Source: Virgibacillus proomii
GTDB lineage: Bacteria; Bacillota; Bacilli; Bacillales; Amphibacillaceae
Assembly (NCBI RefSeq): GCF_018916875.1
Contig: NZ_JAHLNO010000028.1
Coordinates: 124,001-188,000, forward strand
DNA length: 64,000 nt
Direction of reading: 5' to 3'
The first letter of the stretch is position 1. Every line of letters starts with the position of its first letter. A program made the position numbers and the translations under genes. The notes below the pieces were generated by a model. The model searched no databases, had not been told where the DNA came from, and worked only from the letters and a program-made list of their open reading frames with translations. Positions 10,308-18,667 of this stretch are shown in pieces.

Positions 10308-10332
10308 GTAAAGAAAGGATCCAGTATTTACT

Positions 10333-10378
10333 GCACCTCAAACGTAGATTGAAATCAGACTTTTGAGGTGCTTATTTA
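10333..10378 (+). terminator. Intrinsic terminator of the subtilase gene
   Basis: GCACCTCAAA pairs with TTTGAGGTGC around an 18-base loop, followed by TTATTTAT, 25 bases after the stop. Confidence 0.8.
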
Positions 10379-10685
10379 TACCTAAATATAGGGAAGAATT
10401 CAAACTGATGATTGTGAGAGAGTGTAAGGAAGAGTTTAAAAAGGACTACAAAGATGGATAATGTTGCTTCAAGATTATTTAAAAGCTTCTATGTTTAGGG
10501 AGAAGTCTTTAAAAAAGGAAAGCATTTTAGATCAGAACCACTGGATTTATCCAGGTATCTTATAAAGATTGCCTTTTATTTGTTTACCATAAGATGAACA
10601 GTTTCTAAACTTGTTACTTACATAGCTTTTCTTTATAGTAAAAAATAAATTGAGAAAATCATCATTTAGGATAAGGAGCTTGCTA

Positions 10686-11231
10686 ATGGGAATAGGTGAA
10701 AAATATGTACACATAATTAAGAAGCGATTTAAACATGTAAAAGAACAAGGAGATAAAACATTCGAACAGTTGGCAGAAAAGGATATTAACTGGGCACCAA
10801 ATGAATTTTCAAATAGCGTTGCCGTTATTGTGAAACATTTGCATGGAAATATGCTTTCCAGATGGACAGAGTTTCTGACAACTGATGGTGAAAAGGGAAA
10901 TCGGAATCGTGATCAGGAATTTATGGATACAATCGAATCAAAGCAGGAGATGATCCATAAATGGACTGAGGGATGGGATGTATTATTTGCAGCATTATGT
11001 GAACTAACTGAAAAAGATTTAAAAAAGCATGTCATGATTCGAGCAGAACCACTGTTAGTAATAGATGCAATTGAGAGGCAGCTTGCCCACTATTCTGCTC
11101 ATGTTGGCCAAATTGTATATATTGGAAAACAGCTAAAAGGAGATAAATGGAAAAATTTAAGCATTCCAAAAGGAGCATCGAAAGAATATTTGCAATATAT
11201 GAAAGATAAATATGAAGGAGGAGGTGGATAA
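10686..11231 (+). CDS. DUF1572 (DinB-like) protein
   Basis: About 181 residues, resembling the DUF1572 branch of the DinB/YfiT-like four-helix metalloenzyme superfamily. Conserved-looking features are IVKHLHGNMLSRWTEFLTTDGEK, and the later AHYSAHVGQIVYIGKQLKG, whose histidines would complete the metal site; members may act as thiol or stress transferases, but no substrate is known. I take the ATG at 10686, which has AAGGAG eight bases upstream, rather than the upstream TTG at 10650, which lacks a site. Stands alone between terminators at 10333 and 11329. Confidence 0.8.
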   Translation: MGIGEKYVHIIKKRFKHVKEQGDKTFEQLAEKDINWAPNEFSNSVAVIVKHLHGNMLSRWTEFLTTDGEKGNRNRDQEFMDTIESKQEMIHKWTEGWDVLFAALCELTEKDLKKHVMIRAEPLLVIDAIERQLAHYSAHVGQIVYIGKQLKGDKWKNLSIPKGASKEYLQYMKDKYEGGGG

Positions 11232-11328
11232 ATACAGTGGTTATATAGTCAAGAAACGCAGTTGACAAGAGAAGAGAACCGGATAACTAATAAGCACTTG
11301 CTTTCAATACGAAAGTTTTTAAATATTA

Positions 11329-11371
11329 AGCAGGATGTCGTAGAACTTATGATATCCTGCTAAATTTTTTT
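11329..11371 (+). terminator. Intrinsic terminator of the DUF1572 gene
   Basis: AGCAGGAT pairs with ATCCTGCT around a short loop region and is followed by AAATTTTTTT. Confidence 0.85.
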
Positions 11372-11375
11372 ATTT

Positions 11376-11466
11376 TACTATAGGAAAGTATAAAATTTTA
11401 TGGTTTATAGTATAAGAAAAACTACAGCTTTCGCTAAAGACTTGGCGATAAGCCAAGTTTTTCTAA
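11376..11466 (+). repeat. F2 repeat, copy a
   Basis: Begins TACTATAGGAAAGTATAAAA and ends TTTTTCTAA. TACTATA pairs with TATAGTA; AGAAAAACT can pair with AGTTTTTCT; and the hairpin ACTTGGC-GATA-AGCCAAGT before the T run looks like an intrinsic terminator. Five near-identical copies occur in the window, all on the plus strand. Confidence 0.85.
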
Positions 11467-11510
11467 TAATAACCATTATAGAGATATTTTTAAATTAATA
11501 TTTGTTAAAA

Positions 11511-11564
11511 TTTACAAAATATTTACCCTTGGTTAATATTTAATTAATATACAATGTTTAGACT
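11511..11564 (+). promoter_or_regulatory. PhoP-box array and -10 before the GT cassette
   Basis: Four hexamers at exact 11-base spacing: TTTACA (11511), TTTACC (11522), TTAATA (11533), TTAATA (11544), matching the Bacillus PhoP consensus TT(A/T/C)ACA-N5. Nine bases later is TAGACT (11559) as a candidate -10. The same hexamer-to--10 geometry recurs at 14886. The transcript would carry a leader of about 250 bases that includes F2 copy b. Confidence 0.62.
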
Positions 11565-11714
11565 AATAAGTATATCAAAAATAATTTAGAAGTCCCCCAG
11601 TTAATAGTAGGGATGAAGTATATTTTTAAGATAACCCCTTTTTTAGTGCAATTGAAAACGAATATAGCGATTAAAACAAGTGAATAATAATTACTAAGGC
11701 ACAATTTAATCTTG

Positions 11715-11800
11715 TACTATAGGAAAGTATAAAACTTTACGGTTTATAGTATAAGAAAAAGTTCGCCATAAAGACTTGGCGGTAAGCCAAGTTTTTCTAA
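11715..11800 (+). repeat. F2 repeat, copy b, in the leader of the GT cassette
   Basis: Same fold as the other F2 copies but with AGTTCGCCATAAAGACTTGG in the middle; the terminal hairpin CTTGGCggtaaGCCAAG plus TTTTTCT ends 15 bases before the GT2 start codon. In this position it could act as an attenuator for the cassette. Confidence 0.8.
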
Positions 11801-11815
11801 GAAAGGGGTGGGAAG

Positions 11816-12532
11816 ATGGCTATAAAAGTACCAAAAACATTGATTATCGTTCCAGCTTACAATGAAGAAGTAAGTATCGCTTCTACATTGAACAGTCTAA
11901 TAAAATTAAAAAGAAACATAAAAAGCTTGGAAATATGTGTCGTAAATGATGGGTCCATTGACAAAACTGCAGATATTGTAGCAAGTTTTGATGTTGTACT
12001 GTTAAATCTTCCGATGAATCTGGGGATAGGCGGAGCAGTTCAAACAGGATATAAATATGCCTATAACCATGGATATGAGATTGCGGTTCAGTTTGATGCA
12101 GATGGTCAGCATAATCCCAATGATTTTCTAGAGTTAATTAAGCCAATCATAAAAAATGAAGAAGATATGGTTGTTGGCTCAAGATTTTTACAAAAGACGA
12201 GCTATAGAGGAAGTAAAACAAGAAGGATAGGAATTTACTATTTTTATTTAATTTTAAAATTACTAACTAACAAAAGTTTCACAGACCCAACTTCAGGTTA
12301 TCGTGCTATAAATAGACGAGTAATTCGTTTATTTGCCCATAATTATCCTAAAGACTATCCTGAGCCTGAGGTTCTTATGCATCTGAATAGAAAAAACATG
12401 CGAATTAGAGAAGTAACCGCAAATATGGCAGCTCGGCAAGGCGGAGAGTCTTCAATAACATTTTGGAAAAGTGTTTATTATATGGGGAAAGTAACACTAT
12501 CTATATTAATGCAATCAATTGTTAAGGAGTAA
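11816..12532 (+). CDS. GT2 polyprenyl-phosphate glycosyltransferase
   Basis: Cytosolic-face transferase that probably loads a sugar from a nucleotide donor onto undecaprenyl phosphate (dolichyl-phosphate-mannose synthase type). The N-terminus LIIVPAYNEEVSIASTL and CVVNDGSIDKTADIV form the nucleotide fold; the DXD metal motif is FDADGQHNPNDF (Asp94, Asp96), followed by VVGSRFL and DPTSGYRA. The 238-residue length fits single-domain members without the TM tail. ATG with GGGGTGGGAAG upstream. It heads a cassette with DUF2304, an SMR-type protein and a GT-C protein, the standard three-component set for sugar transfer outside the membrane. Substrate unknown. Confidence 0.88.
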   Translation: MAIKVPKTLIIVPAYNEEVSIASTLNSLIKLKRNIKSLEICVVNDGSIDKTADIVASFDVVLLNLPMNLGIGGAVQTGYKYAYNHGYEIAVQFDADGQHNPNDFLELIKPIIKNEEDMVVGSRFLQKTSYRGSKTRRIGIYYFYLILKLLTNKSFTDPTSGYRAINRRVIRLFAHNYPKDYPEPEVLMHLNRKNMRIREVTANMAARQGGESSITFWKSVYYMGKVTLSILMQSIVKE

Positions 12533-12540
12533 TTTGTTCT

Positions 12541-12903
12541 ATGGATATTACGTTTTTTAGTTTTATTATCGTATGCGCTCTCTTTATTTTAGTAATAGAA
12601 TCGGTTCGTAGAGGGATCTTAGAAACGAGGGACTCCATAATTTGGATCTTTACCTGTGTACTGTTAGGAATATTAAGTTTATCCAGAGGATTATTAGAAT
12701 TTTTAGCTGATTTATTAAATATAGTGTACGCTCCAAGTTTACTGTTTTTGTTTGGATTACTAAGTATTATTGTGATGATTTTTGATTTAACAAAGCGAAT
12801 ATCGAAATTGAACAATAAAGTATTTGTTTTGACTCAGGAATTTGCGTTACTTAAAGAAGAGTATCAAAAACAAGCTTCTAATCAGAGGAATAAACAAACA
12901 TGA
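12541..12903 (+). CDS. DUF2304 membrane protein
   Basis: A 120-residue protein with two to three hydrophobic helices (about 5-22, 34-50, 60-82) and a charged, helical C-terminal tail (TKRISKLNNKVFVLTQEFALLKEE). It matches the DUF2304 family, which almost always sits beside GT2 polyprenyl-phosphate glycosyltransferases and may partner them at the membrane. It starts eight bases after the GT2 stop and overlaps the next gene by four bases (ATGA). Confidence 0.82.
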   Translation: MDITFFSFIIVCALFILVIESVRRGILETRDSIIWIFTCVLLGILSLSRGLLEFLADLLNIVYAPSLLFLFGLLSIIVMIFDLTKRISKLNNKVFVLTQEFALLKEEYQKQASNQRNKQT

Positions 12904-13241
12904 ATTACTTATTGTTAATTATAAATATTATATTATTAGTAAGCGGGCAAATGTTATGGAAAGTAGGAGTATCGAAAATTGGAATAATGGGTTTGGGAAA
13001 TATTATTTCAATTATAAAATCTCCGTATATTATTGGCGGGGGCATTATTTATGTATTGGCAACAGGCCTGTGGCTATATATACTTTCAAGAATGCCATTT
13101 AGTATTGCTTACCCATTTCAGAGTTTAGCATATGTACTAGGTGTTTTTATTGGTTTTTTTATATTTAAAGAGGTTGTAACGCCAATCCAATGGGTTGGAG
13201 CAGTAGTAATTGTATTCGGGGTGTATTTAATTGCAAGATAA
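12900..13241 (+). CDS. SMR/EamA-type four-helix protein, likely lipid-sugar flippase
   Basis: A 113-residue hydrophobic protein with four helices, similar to the small multidrug resistance fold and to ArnE/ArnF flippase subunits: QMLWKVGVSKIG after helix 1, GGGIIYVLATGLWLYILSRMPFSIAYPFQSLAYVLG spanning helices 2-3, and a terminal IQWVGAVVIVFGVYLIAR. Given its place between DUF2304 and a GT-C transferase, I infer that it flips undecaprenyl-phosphate sugar to the outer face. Start ATG overlaps the DUF2304 stop; its own end overlaps the next start. Confidence 0.8.
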   Translation: MNYLLLIINIILLVSGQMLWKVGVSKIGIMGLGNIISIIKSPYIIGGGIIYVLATGLWLYILSRMPFSIAYPFQSLAYVLGVFIGFFIFKEVVTPIQWVGAVVIVFGVYLIAR

Positions 13242-14580
13242 ATTTAATCATATACAAAAAAAATTAGCCTTATATATACTTGTAACAATTTTAATTGGAT
13301 CAACTTTATTACATATTTATTATCTGATAGAGCATCCAGGGAGTAATTTCATAAAACCATCAAAAGAGGAAATTGAAGAGCAATTAAAAAATGGAGAAAT
13401 AAGTGAACAGGTAGCTAAACTTAAGGAGCATACTTGGAAATATGGCAGCAGAGATGCTTATTTATATACTAAAATGGCAAACCAAATCATTGAAGATGGT
13501 ATATATGGCTACAATACAGATTTAAAAAGTAACGCGTTTGTAACACCCGGTTTTCCGATGTTACTCGTTGTCTTGTTTCAAATTGCAAATTTATTGAATA
13601 TGGAACAGATGACAATAGTAAAGGTATTTAATTTATTATTAAGCGTAGGGACAATATGGTTAGTTTATTTAATTGCAAAAAACGTCGTTAAAAGCCGTTG
13701 GGCAGGAGTTATTGCAAGCGGACTGTATGCAACTTATTTTACACCGCTGCATTTTTTTCGAACCGCTTTAACCGAAATAACAGCGATTTTCTTTTTTTGT
13801 TTAGCAACTTATATATTTATTATTGCAATCAAAACAGATAAAAAATATCTCCACTTATTGTTTGCAGTTATTTTCTGTTATAGTGTTATGATTAGACCAG
13901 TTATTGCACCTTTAGTTTTGATTGGATTTTTAATTATATCTATTAAGTATCGGTCCAATCTAAAGCAATGGTTAACTACTAGTGGAATTTGGGCTTTAGG
14001 AGCTTTTATTGTAATTGGTCCTTGGGTTATTAGAAACTTTATTCTTTTCCATGAATTCATCCTTTTTTCTACTCATTCTGGCAATAGTTGGTTTGCTGGT
14101 AGTAATCCATTTAATATTTATGATTTCTCTGATTATTTTAAGGAACAAAAGGCGTTAGGGTTGGACAGTAAAGAATATGCTTTGATGAAAATTAAAGAAG
14201 GTTTCCAAACTAACTTTGGATTATGGTTCGCTTGGTTTACTGTAGGGAAGACTTATGAATTGTTTAAGCTGCCTGATGCCATTTACTTTTATCCTGCATC
14301 TAATATTACTTTATATTTTAAAATTGTACATATTATTATTGTTAATACAGCCTTTGTATCATTATTTATTTCTATGTTTATTCGTAATAAAAGTATCGGT
14401 GCAATTTCTGGAATTGTTATCATGTATATTGTATTATCTAATTTGTTTTTAACGATCCCACGTTATGGATTTTTTATAATTCCAATAATGTGTGTATTAA
14501 ATGGCTGTGTAGCAGTAACTCTTGTAAAGAAATTAATGAGCGCTGTTACGAATAGCAAATCTAATTATCAAATTTCATGA
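13231..14580 (+). CDS. GT-C family membrane glycosyltransferase (PMT/ArnT-like)
   Basis: A 449-residue protein with about ten membrane helices. The N-terminal extracytoplasmic loop has the pattern of GT39/GT83 enzymes: RDAYLYTKMANQIIEDGIYG and then VTPGFPMLLVVLF, resembling the D/E-containing first loop that binds the lipid-linked donor. Later FRTALTEITAIFFF and VIGPWVIRNFILFHEFI also fit. Predicted to move a sugar from undecaprenyl phosphate to a wall polymer, lipid or protein outside the cell. The start is TTG at 13231, overlapping the upstream gene by 11 bases, so translation is probably coupled. An F1 copy follows 40 bases after the stop. Confidence 0.82.
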   Translation: MQDKFNHIQKKLALYILVTILIGSTLLHIYYLIEHPGSNFIKPSKEEIEEQLKNGEISEQVAKLKEHTWKYGSRDAYLYTKMANQIIEDGIYGYNTDLKSNAFVTPGFPMLLVVLFQIANLLNMEQMTIVKVFNLLLSVGTIWLVYLIAKNVVKSRWAGVIASGLYATYFTPLHFFRTALTEITAIFFFCLATYIFIIAIKTDKKYLHLLFAVIFCYSVMIRPVIAPLVLIGFLIISIKYRSNLKQWLTTSGIWALGAFIVIGPWVIRNFILFHEFILFSTHSGNSWFAGSNPFNIYDFSDYFKEQKALGLDSKEYALMKIKEGFQTNFGLWFAWFTVGKTYELFKLPDAIYFYPASNITLYFKIVHIIIVNTAFVSLFISMFIRNKSIGAISGIVIMYIVLSNLFLTIPRYGFFIIPIMCVLNGCVAVTLVKKLMSAVTNSKSNYQIS

Positions 14581-14620
14581 GATAGGTTACTTATAATGAT
14601 TTTATTTTGTTGGCTAAAAG

Positions 14621-14808
14621 TTTATCCCGCATCTAAGGTGCTGTAAGATCCCACTTCAAGAGCCTCGAGTTGATACAAAAGGGTCTAAGTGGGAGAAAAC
14701 GGAACCTAAATGCCCGATTCGTTCAAGGGTCTTTAGGTCATACCCTTACGGTACTAACATTCAGTAGGAGATGGAAGAAAACTCCTACTGAATGAAGTTT
14801 CACTTTAT
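14621..14808 (+). repeat. F1 element, long subtype
   Basis: TTTATCCCGCATCTAAGG to CACTTTAT. The right hairpin is CATTCAGTAGGAG...CTCCTACTGAATG, quite different from ATTTCTTGG/CCAAGAAAT in other copies yet perfectly paired. Stem 1 arms are AGGTGCTGT and ACGGAACCT, partly decayed. Confidence 0.85.
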
Positions 14809-14885
14809 TGTAAAAAGGCTCTAGTGCGGTCATCTTGATTTTTCTGTTGTATGATTTAGTTTTTAGCCTAAAAAGGAATTTAAAA

Positions 14886-14939
14886 TTTACAAATAATTTA
14901 CTTTTTTCTAATATGATTTTAATAGTCTAAGTTTATAAT
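14886..14939 (+). promoter_or_regulatory. PhoP-box array and -10 of the glycerophosphodiesterase gene
   Basis: Four hexamers at 11-base spacing: TTTACA (14886), TTTACT (14897), CTAATA (14908), TTAATA (14919). Nine bases after the last is a perfect TATAAT (14934). No good -35 is present, as is usual for PhoP-activated promoters. In B. subtilis the glycerophosphodiesterase glpQ belongs to the Pho regulon, so the gene content agrees with the site. Confidence 0.7.
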
Positions 14940-14992
14940 GAAATAAACAGATGACATAAATTTTATTCTCAAATCTAGGAAGGAGAATTCAT

Positions 14993-15715
14993 TTGCATAT
15001 TAGAGGAATTGGTCATAGAGGCTATCCGGTTAAGTATCCAGAAAATACATTGTCTTCTTTCCAAGCCGCTATTGAACTAGGCTTTACACACATTGAATTA
15101 GATGTGCATCTAAGTAAAGATGGTATTCCTGTTGTTATGCATGACCATAAGATTGATAGAATGACTAATGGGAGTGGAGAGATACGTCATTATACGCTAT
15201 CAGAACTACTACAATTTACAGTAGGAGAGTTTGAGAGAATCCCCACGCTAGAGGAAGTACTTCGATTAGCTAAAAATAAAGTGATTGTTTCTATAGAAAT
15301 GAAAAATACTAAATTATATAATTGTATAGAAGAAAAAGTTTTTGCAATTATAAAGAAGCTTGACATGTTAGATCAAGTTTATGTTATATCATTTGACCAT
15401 CAATCATTAGCAAAATTAAGAAAAATTTCTAGCGATATAAAAATAGGGCCGCTAGTAAATAAGTTAAAACGATCTCATTTTAGATTAATAGAAAAGCTTC
15501 ATGCAACTTATATTGCTGTTAAGTATGATGGTTTAAAAGGAAAATATATTCATAAATGTGATAAATTAGGAATTCAAGTTGTAGCATGGACGGTAAATAG
15601 TGTTGACCAAATGAAACGCTTTAGAAAATATCCATCTGTACTTATAACCACAGATGAATTGGAAAAATATAAAACGTATGCTTATTCCACTGAATTTAAC
15701 AGGGCAATTGTTTAA
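14993..15715 (+). CDS. Glycerophosphodiester phosphodiesterase
   Basis: Hydrolyses glycerophosphodiesters to sn-glycerol 3-phosphate and an alcohol. TIM-barrel GDPD family: GHRGYPVKYPENTLSSF at the N-terminus (His8, Arg9), Glu35 and Asp37 in HIELDVHL, and His50 in VVMHDHKIDR supply the catalytic and metal residues. The 240-residue length fits the short cytosolic type (UgpQ-like); no signal peptide is present, unlike secreted GlpQ. TTG start with AGGAAGGAG at good spacing. Likely induced by PhoP (site at 14886), giving it a role in phosphate salvage from phospholipid or teichoic acid turnover products. Confidence 0.92.
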   Translation: MHIRGIGHRGYPVKYPENTLSSFQAAIELGFTHIELDVHLSKDGIPVVMHDHKIDRMTNGSGEIRHYTLSELLQFTVGEFERIPTLEEVLRLAKNKVIVSIEMKNTKLYNCIEEKVFAIIKKLDMLDQVYVISFDHQSLAKLRKISSDIKIGPLVNKLKRSHFRLIEKLHATYIAVKYDGLKGKYIHKCDKLGIQVVAWTVNSVDQMKRFRKYPSVLITTDELEKYKTYAYSTEFNRAIV

Positions 15716-15733
15716 CAAAATATATTAATGTGC

Positions 15734-15975
15734 ATGTTCAAAAAGAGGATGAAAAAGCTTATTGTCGACTAATTAGCAATGTCCTTGAAAAAAACACTTT
15801 TTCTTCCTGCATATGTATCACGCTGAAGCTTTCTTTTTCTGTTGCAACGCTGACACATCAACACGTCCTGTGTGTTAAGTTCTGAGTGGTGCAGTGCACA
15901 TGGTTATGAAACATGAACTACAAGAAACAGCCAATGAAAAATGGATGTGTCATTTTCACCGAACTTTTTGAACAT
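15734..15975. repeat. Inverted-repeat intergenic element of about 240 bp
   Basis: ATGTTCAAAAAG (15734) and CTTTTTGAACAT (15964) form the ends, with GAGGATG/CATCTTC just inside or outside. The interior has no gene. A degenerate relative of the left arm (GTGTTCGAAAAGAAGAT) is at about 1268. It resembles short palindromic intergenic repeats of Bacillaceae; no transposase is present. Confidence 0.55.
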
Positions 15976-16069
15976 CTTCCCAAAAAATAGAAATTGTACT
16001 TCAATGTTCTTTTGAGCATTTTGTTTTAAAAGGGAAGGTTATAAACTTTTGCTAAGTAGGAGGATCTCC

Positions 16070-17122
16070 GTGAACTACAGTAGTATTATTATATGCTTTA
16101 TTGCAGCGATTGTTTTAACACCAGTTGTAAAAAAACTGGCTATTAAATTAGGTGCTGTTGATAAACCAAACCATCGTAAAGTTCATAAAAAGCTTATGCC
16201 TAGACTGGGAGGATTATCTATTTATGTCAGCTTTTTTATTGGTTTTTTGTTATTTCTTCCAAGTACGGCTCCTTTTTGGCCAATTGTTGTAGGATCAACA
16301 GTAATTTTATTTGTGGGTATATTAGATGACTTGTTTCAGCTTTCTGCAAAAGTCAAGTTAATTGGTCAAGTTATTTCAGCAATGGTCCCTGTCTTTGGGG
16401 GATATAGCATAGAATTTATAACGGTGCCTTTTGGAGATAAAATAGAATTTGGTGCAGCATCGATACCTCTTACTATACTTTGGGTTGTTGCGATTACAAA
16501 TGCAATTAATCTTATTGATGGTTTAGATGGATTGGCTGCAGGGGTAGCCTCCATTGCATTATTAACGATATCTGGTTTAGCAATTTCAATGGGAAATTTA
16601 CCTATAGCTTTAATTTCTTTAATGTTATTAGGAAGCACTTTGGGATTTCTAGTATATAATTTTCATCCTGCAAAGATTTTTATGGGCGATACAGGATCTT
16701 TGTTTCTTGGATATATGATCAGTGTAATAGCAGTTATTGGTTTGTTTAAAAATGTAGCTATATTTTCATTAATGGTGCCAATTATTATCCTAGCCATTCC
16801 AATACTAGATACGTTATTTGCAATTATTCGCAGAATTATTCATAAAAAACCATTGTCCTCACCCGATAAATCCCACTTACATCACTGTATCATAAAAATG
16901 GGATATACACATAGGCAAACAGTGATCTTACTGTATGCTATGAGCGGTTTCTTTAGTTTAGCAGGGATTATCTTGACTCGATCAGCGATGTGGGGATCGG
17001 TCATTATATTAATTTTGGCATTAATTATGGTAGAGTTACTAGTAGAATTAACAGGTATTATCAGTGAAAAATATCGACCGATTTTAAATTGGCTTGAGGG
17101 AACTAAATTGAAATTGAAATAA
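16070..17122 (+). CDS. tagO: Undecaprenyl-phosphate GlcNAc-1-phosphate transferase, copy 2
   Basis: Same family and reaction as the gene at 3029. About 350 residues with roughly ten helices; NHRKVHKKLMPRLGGLSIY, GILDDLFQ, NAINLIDGLDGLAAG, FMGDTGSLFLGY and DKSHLHH are intact, so it should be active. I place the start at GTG 16070, which has AGGAGG six bases upstream; the TTG at 16049 lacks a site. It is closer in sequence to copy 3 (45738) than to copy 1 by eye (shared LSSPD-SHLHH and KIFMGDTGSLFLGYMISV). It stands between the glycerophosphodiesterase and an acyltransferase with no operon partner. Confidence 0.9.
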   Translation: MNYSSIIICFIAAIVLTPVVKKLAIKLGAVDKPNHRKVHKKLMPRLGGLSIYVSFFIGFLLFLPSTAPFWPIVVGSTVILFVGILDDLFQLSAKVKLIGQVISAMVPVFGGYSIEFITVPFGDKIEFGAASIPLTILWVVAITNAINLIDGLDGLAAGVASIALLTISGLAISMGNLPIALISLMLLGSTLGFLVYNFHPAKIFMGDTGSLFLGYMISVIAVIGLFKNVAIFSLMVPIIILAIPILDTLFAIIRRIIHKKPLSSPDKSHLHHCIIKMGYTHRQTVILLYAMSGFFSLAGIILTRSAMWGSVIILILALIMVELLVELTGIISEKYRPILNWLEGTKLKLK

Positions 17123-17169
17123 ATTTATGTTATGTAAGTAAAATTTTGCTTTTCAAATACAGTTATCTT

Positions 17170-17389
17170 AAATTTAAGGTGACATATGACTCTACTTCTG
17201 GAGTTATCCTGAATTCGCAGAAGTCTACGCAGGAGATAATGGTACGTAATACTTGATTTGTTTGAAGCGGCAGAACAAGGAAAGCTACGACAGCGATACA
17301 TTGCGGTTTTTCAAGGACGCCGAAATTTTAGTTTTTGTTCTACTTTAATCAGTAGGGGATGAAGCTCACTGAATAAAGTTTTATTTTAT
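17170..17389 (+). repeat. Degenerate F1 element with one array unit
   Basis: Left part AAGGTGACATATGACTC resembles the F1 left arm; the middle (about 17272-17317) is one unit of the 60-bp repeat found in arrays at 19038 and 25296 (AAGCTACGACAGCGATACAT); the right end has AATCAGTAGGGG...CACTGAAT and TTTAT. Borders are approximate. Confidence 0.6.
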
Positions 17390-17436
17390 AGTCGGCAAGC
17401 TTGTAAAAGTAAATTATATTAGTTTGGGTGATATTT

Positions 17437-18627
17437 GTGAATACAATAAAAAGGCCATCAATAGATGAAATACAGCTTGCTAGAGCATTTGCCATTTTAG
17501 CAGTAGTGGTAGTTCATGCTTCATCAAGCGGAGTAATAAATATTCCTACAGATTCGGTGTTATTTCCAATATATAATTTTTTTAATATAGCTGGTAAATT
17601 AGGAACACCAACATTCATTATGTTAAGCAGTTTTGTATTGTTTTACAATTATTATCCTAGAAAATTGAGTATGGGATTAATGAAGCGGTTTTATATGAAG
17701 AGACTGAAGTTCATTTTAATTCCATATTTTATTTTTTCCTTAATCTATTTTATTATAAAAATGTATGTTTATTATGATTATCCTAGTTTTTCCTATGCAG
17801 TTAGCAGGTTTTTTACTTTATTAGCTTTAGGAAAGGCGCATACACACTTATACTTTGTCTTTATCAGTGTTCAACTTTATTTGTTATTTCCACTGTTTTT
17901 AATACTATTTAATAAATCATCATTTCTAAGAAAGCATGCCATCTGGATTGGTTTATTATTACAATGGGCATGGGTCATATTAAATAAAAATTATTTTCAT
18001 ATTCCATGGAAAAATTCTGTTTCACTTTCTTACTTCTCTTTTTATTTTATTGGGGCTTATCTTGGTATATATTATAATGAGATTAAACTTAAATTAAGAA
18101 AATCTATCTTTAGAGATCGTATCTTAATAGTGATAAGTACTGGATACGGGGCATTGTTAATTCTCTATACCAGTTATGTGTATGCTGTGCGCACGAATAT
18201 ATTTTCTTCTATTTCAAATAACATTCCAACAATTGTAAGTAATTATCTTGGAGAGTTTGCCTGGGCGACACACGCGTTATTTGCCGGATTATTACTGTTT
18301 TATTTAGCGCATATAGCAAATAAAACATTTAGTTTAAAAACTAAATCAATTTTTATGGAAATTGGTGCAACTTCATTTGGAATCTATTTAGTACACCCAT
18401 TAATTCTAATGATTTTTAGAGGATTCATTAGTTCGGGAGCTCCGATAATCTATCACAGTTGGCAATTGATTACTTTTATGCTTGTAAGCGTACTTAGCTG
18501 GTTAATCGTTAGGCTTGTATACAAGTTTATACCATTCTATTGGGCTATCTTTGGAAAAATGGATCCGTTTCATTTGAGGTTAAATCGCACTAAGAAAGAA
18601 AATATATTGTTAAGAGATATTAAATAA
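17437..18627 (+). CDS. Acyltransferase 3 family membrane protein
   Basis: About 396 residues with ten hydrophobic segments, of the OafA/YrhL family that acylates extracytoplasmic sugars or polymers. The N-terminal RPSIDEIQLARAFAILAVVVVHASS contains the conserved R and the catalytic-type histidine after helix 1; a second landmark is FGIYLVHPLIL near the C-terminus. The start is taken as GTG 17437, preceded by GGGTGATAT, rather than GTG 17428. In this wall-polymer region it may acetylate a surface polysaccharide. A terminator follows directly. Confidence 0.87.
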   Translation: MNTIKRPSIDEIQLARAFAILAVVVVHASSSGVINIPTDSVLFPIYNFFNIAGKLGTPTFIMLSSFVLFYNYYPRKLSMGLMKRFYMKRLKFILIPYFIFSLIYFIIKMYVYYDYPSFSYAVSRFFTLLALGKAHTHLYFVFISVQLYLLFPLFLILFNKSSFLRKHAIWIGLLLQWAWVILNKNYFHIPWKNSVSLSYFSFYFIGAYLGIYYNEIKLKLRKSIFRDRILIVISTGYGALLILYTSYVYAVRTNIFSSISNNIPTIVSNYLGEFAWATHALFAGLLLFYLAHIANKTFSLKTKSIFMEIGATSFGIYLVHPLILMIFRGFISSGAPIIYHSWQLITFMLVSVLSWLIVRLVYKFIPFYWAIFGKMDPFHLRLNRTKKENILLRDIK

Positions 18628-18667
18628 AATGTGAACAAAGCTTTCAAGGTTTGTTCACATTTTATTT
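18628..18667 (+). terminator. Intrinsic terminator of the acyltransferase gene
   Basis: AATGTGAACAAA pairs with TTTGTTCACATT, followed by TTATTTAT; it begins one base after the stop codon. Confidence 0.88.

Noticed and set aside
11376-11466. F2 copy a as the terminator of the DUF1572 gene
   Set aside because: A separate, better placed terminator (11329) already follows that gene, and F2 recurs where no gene ends.
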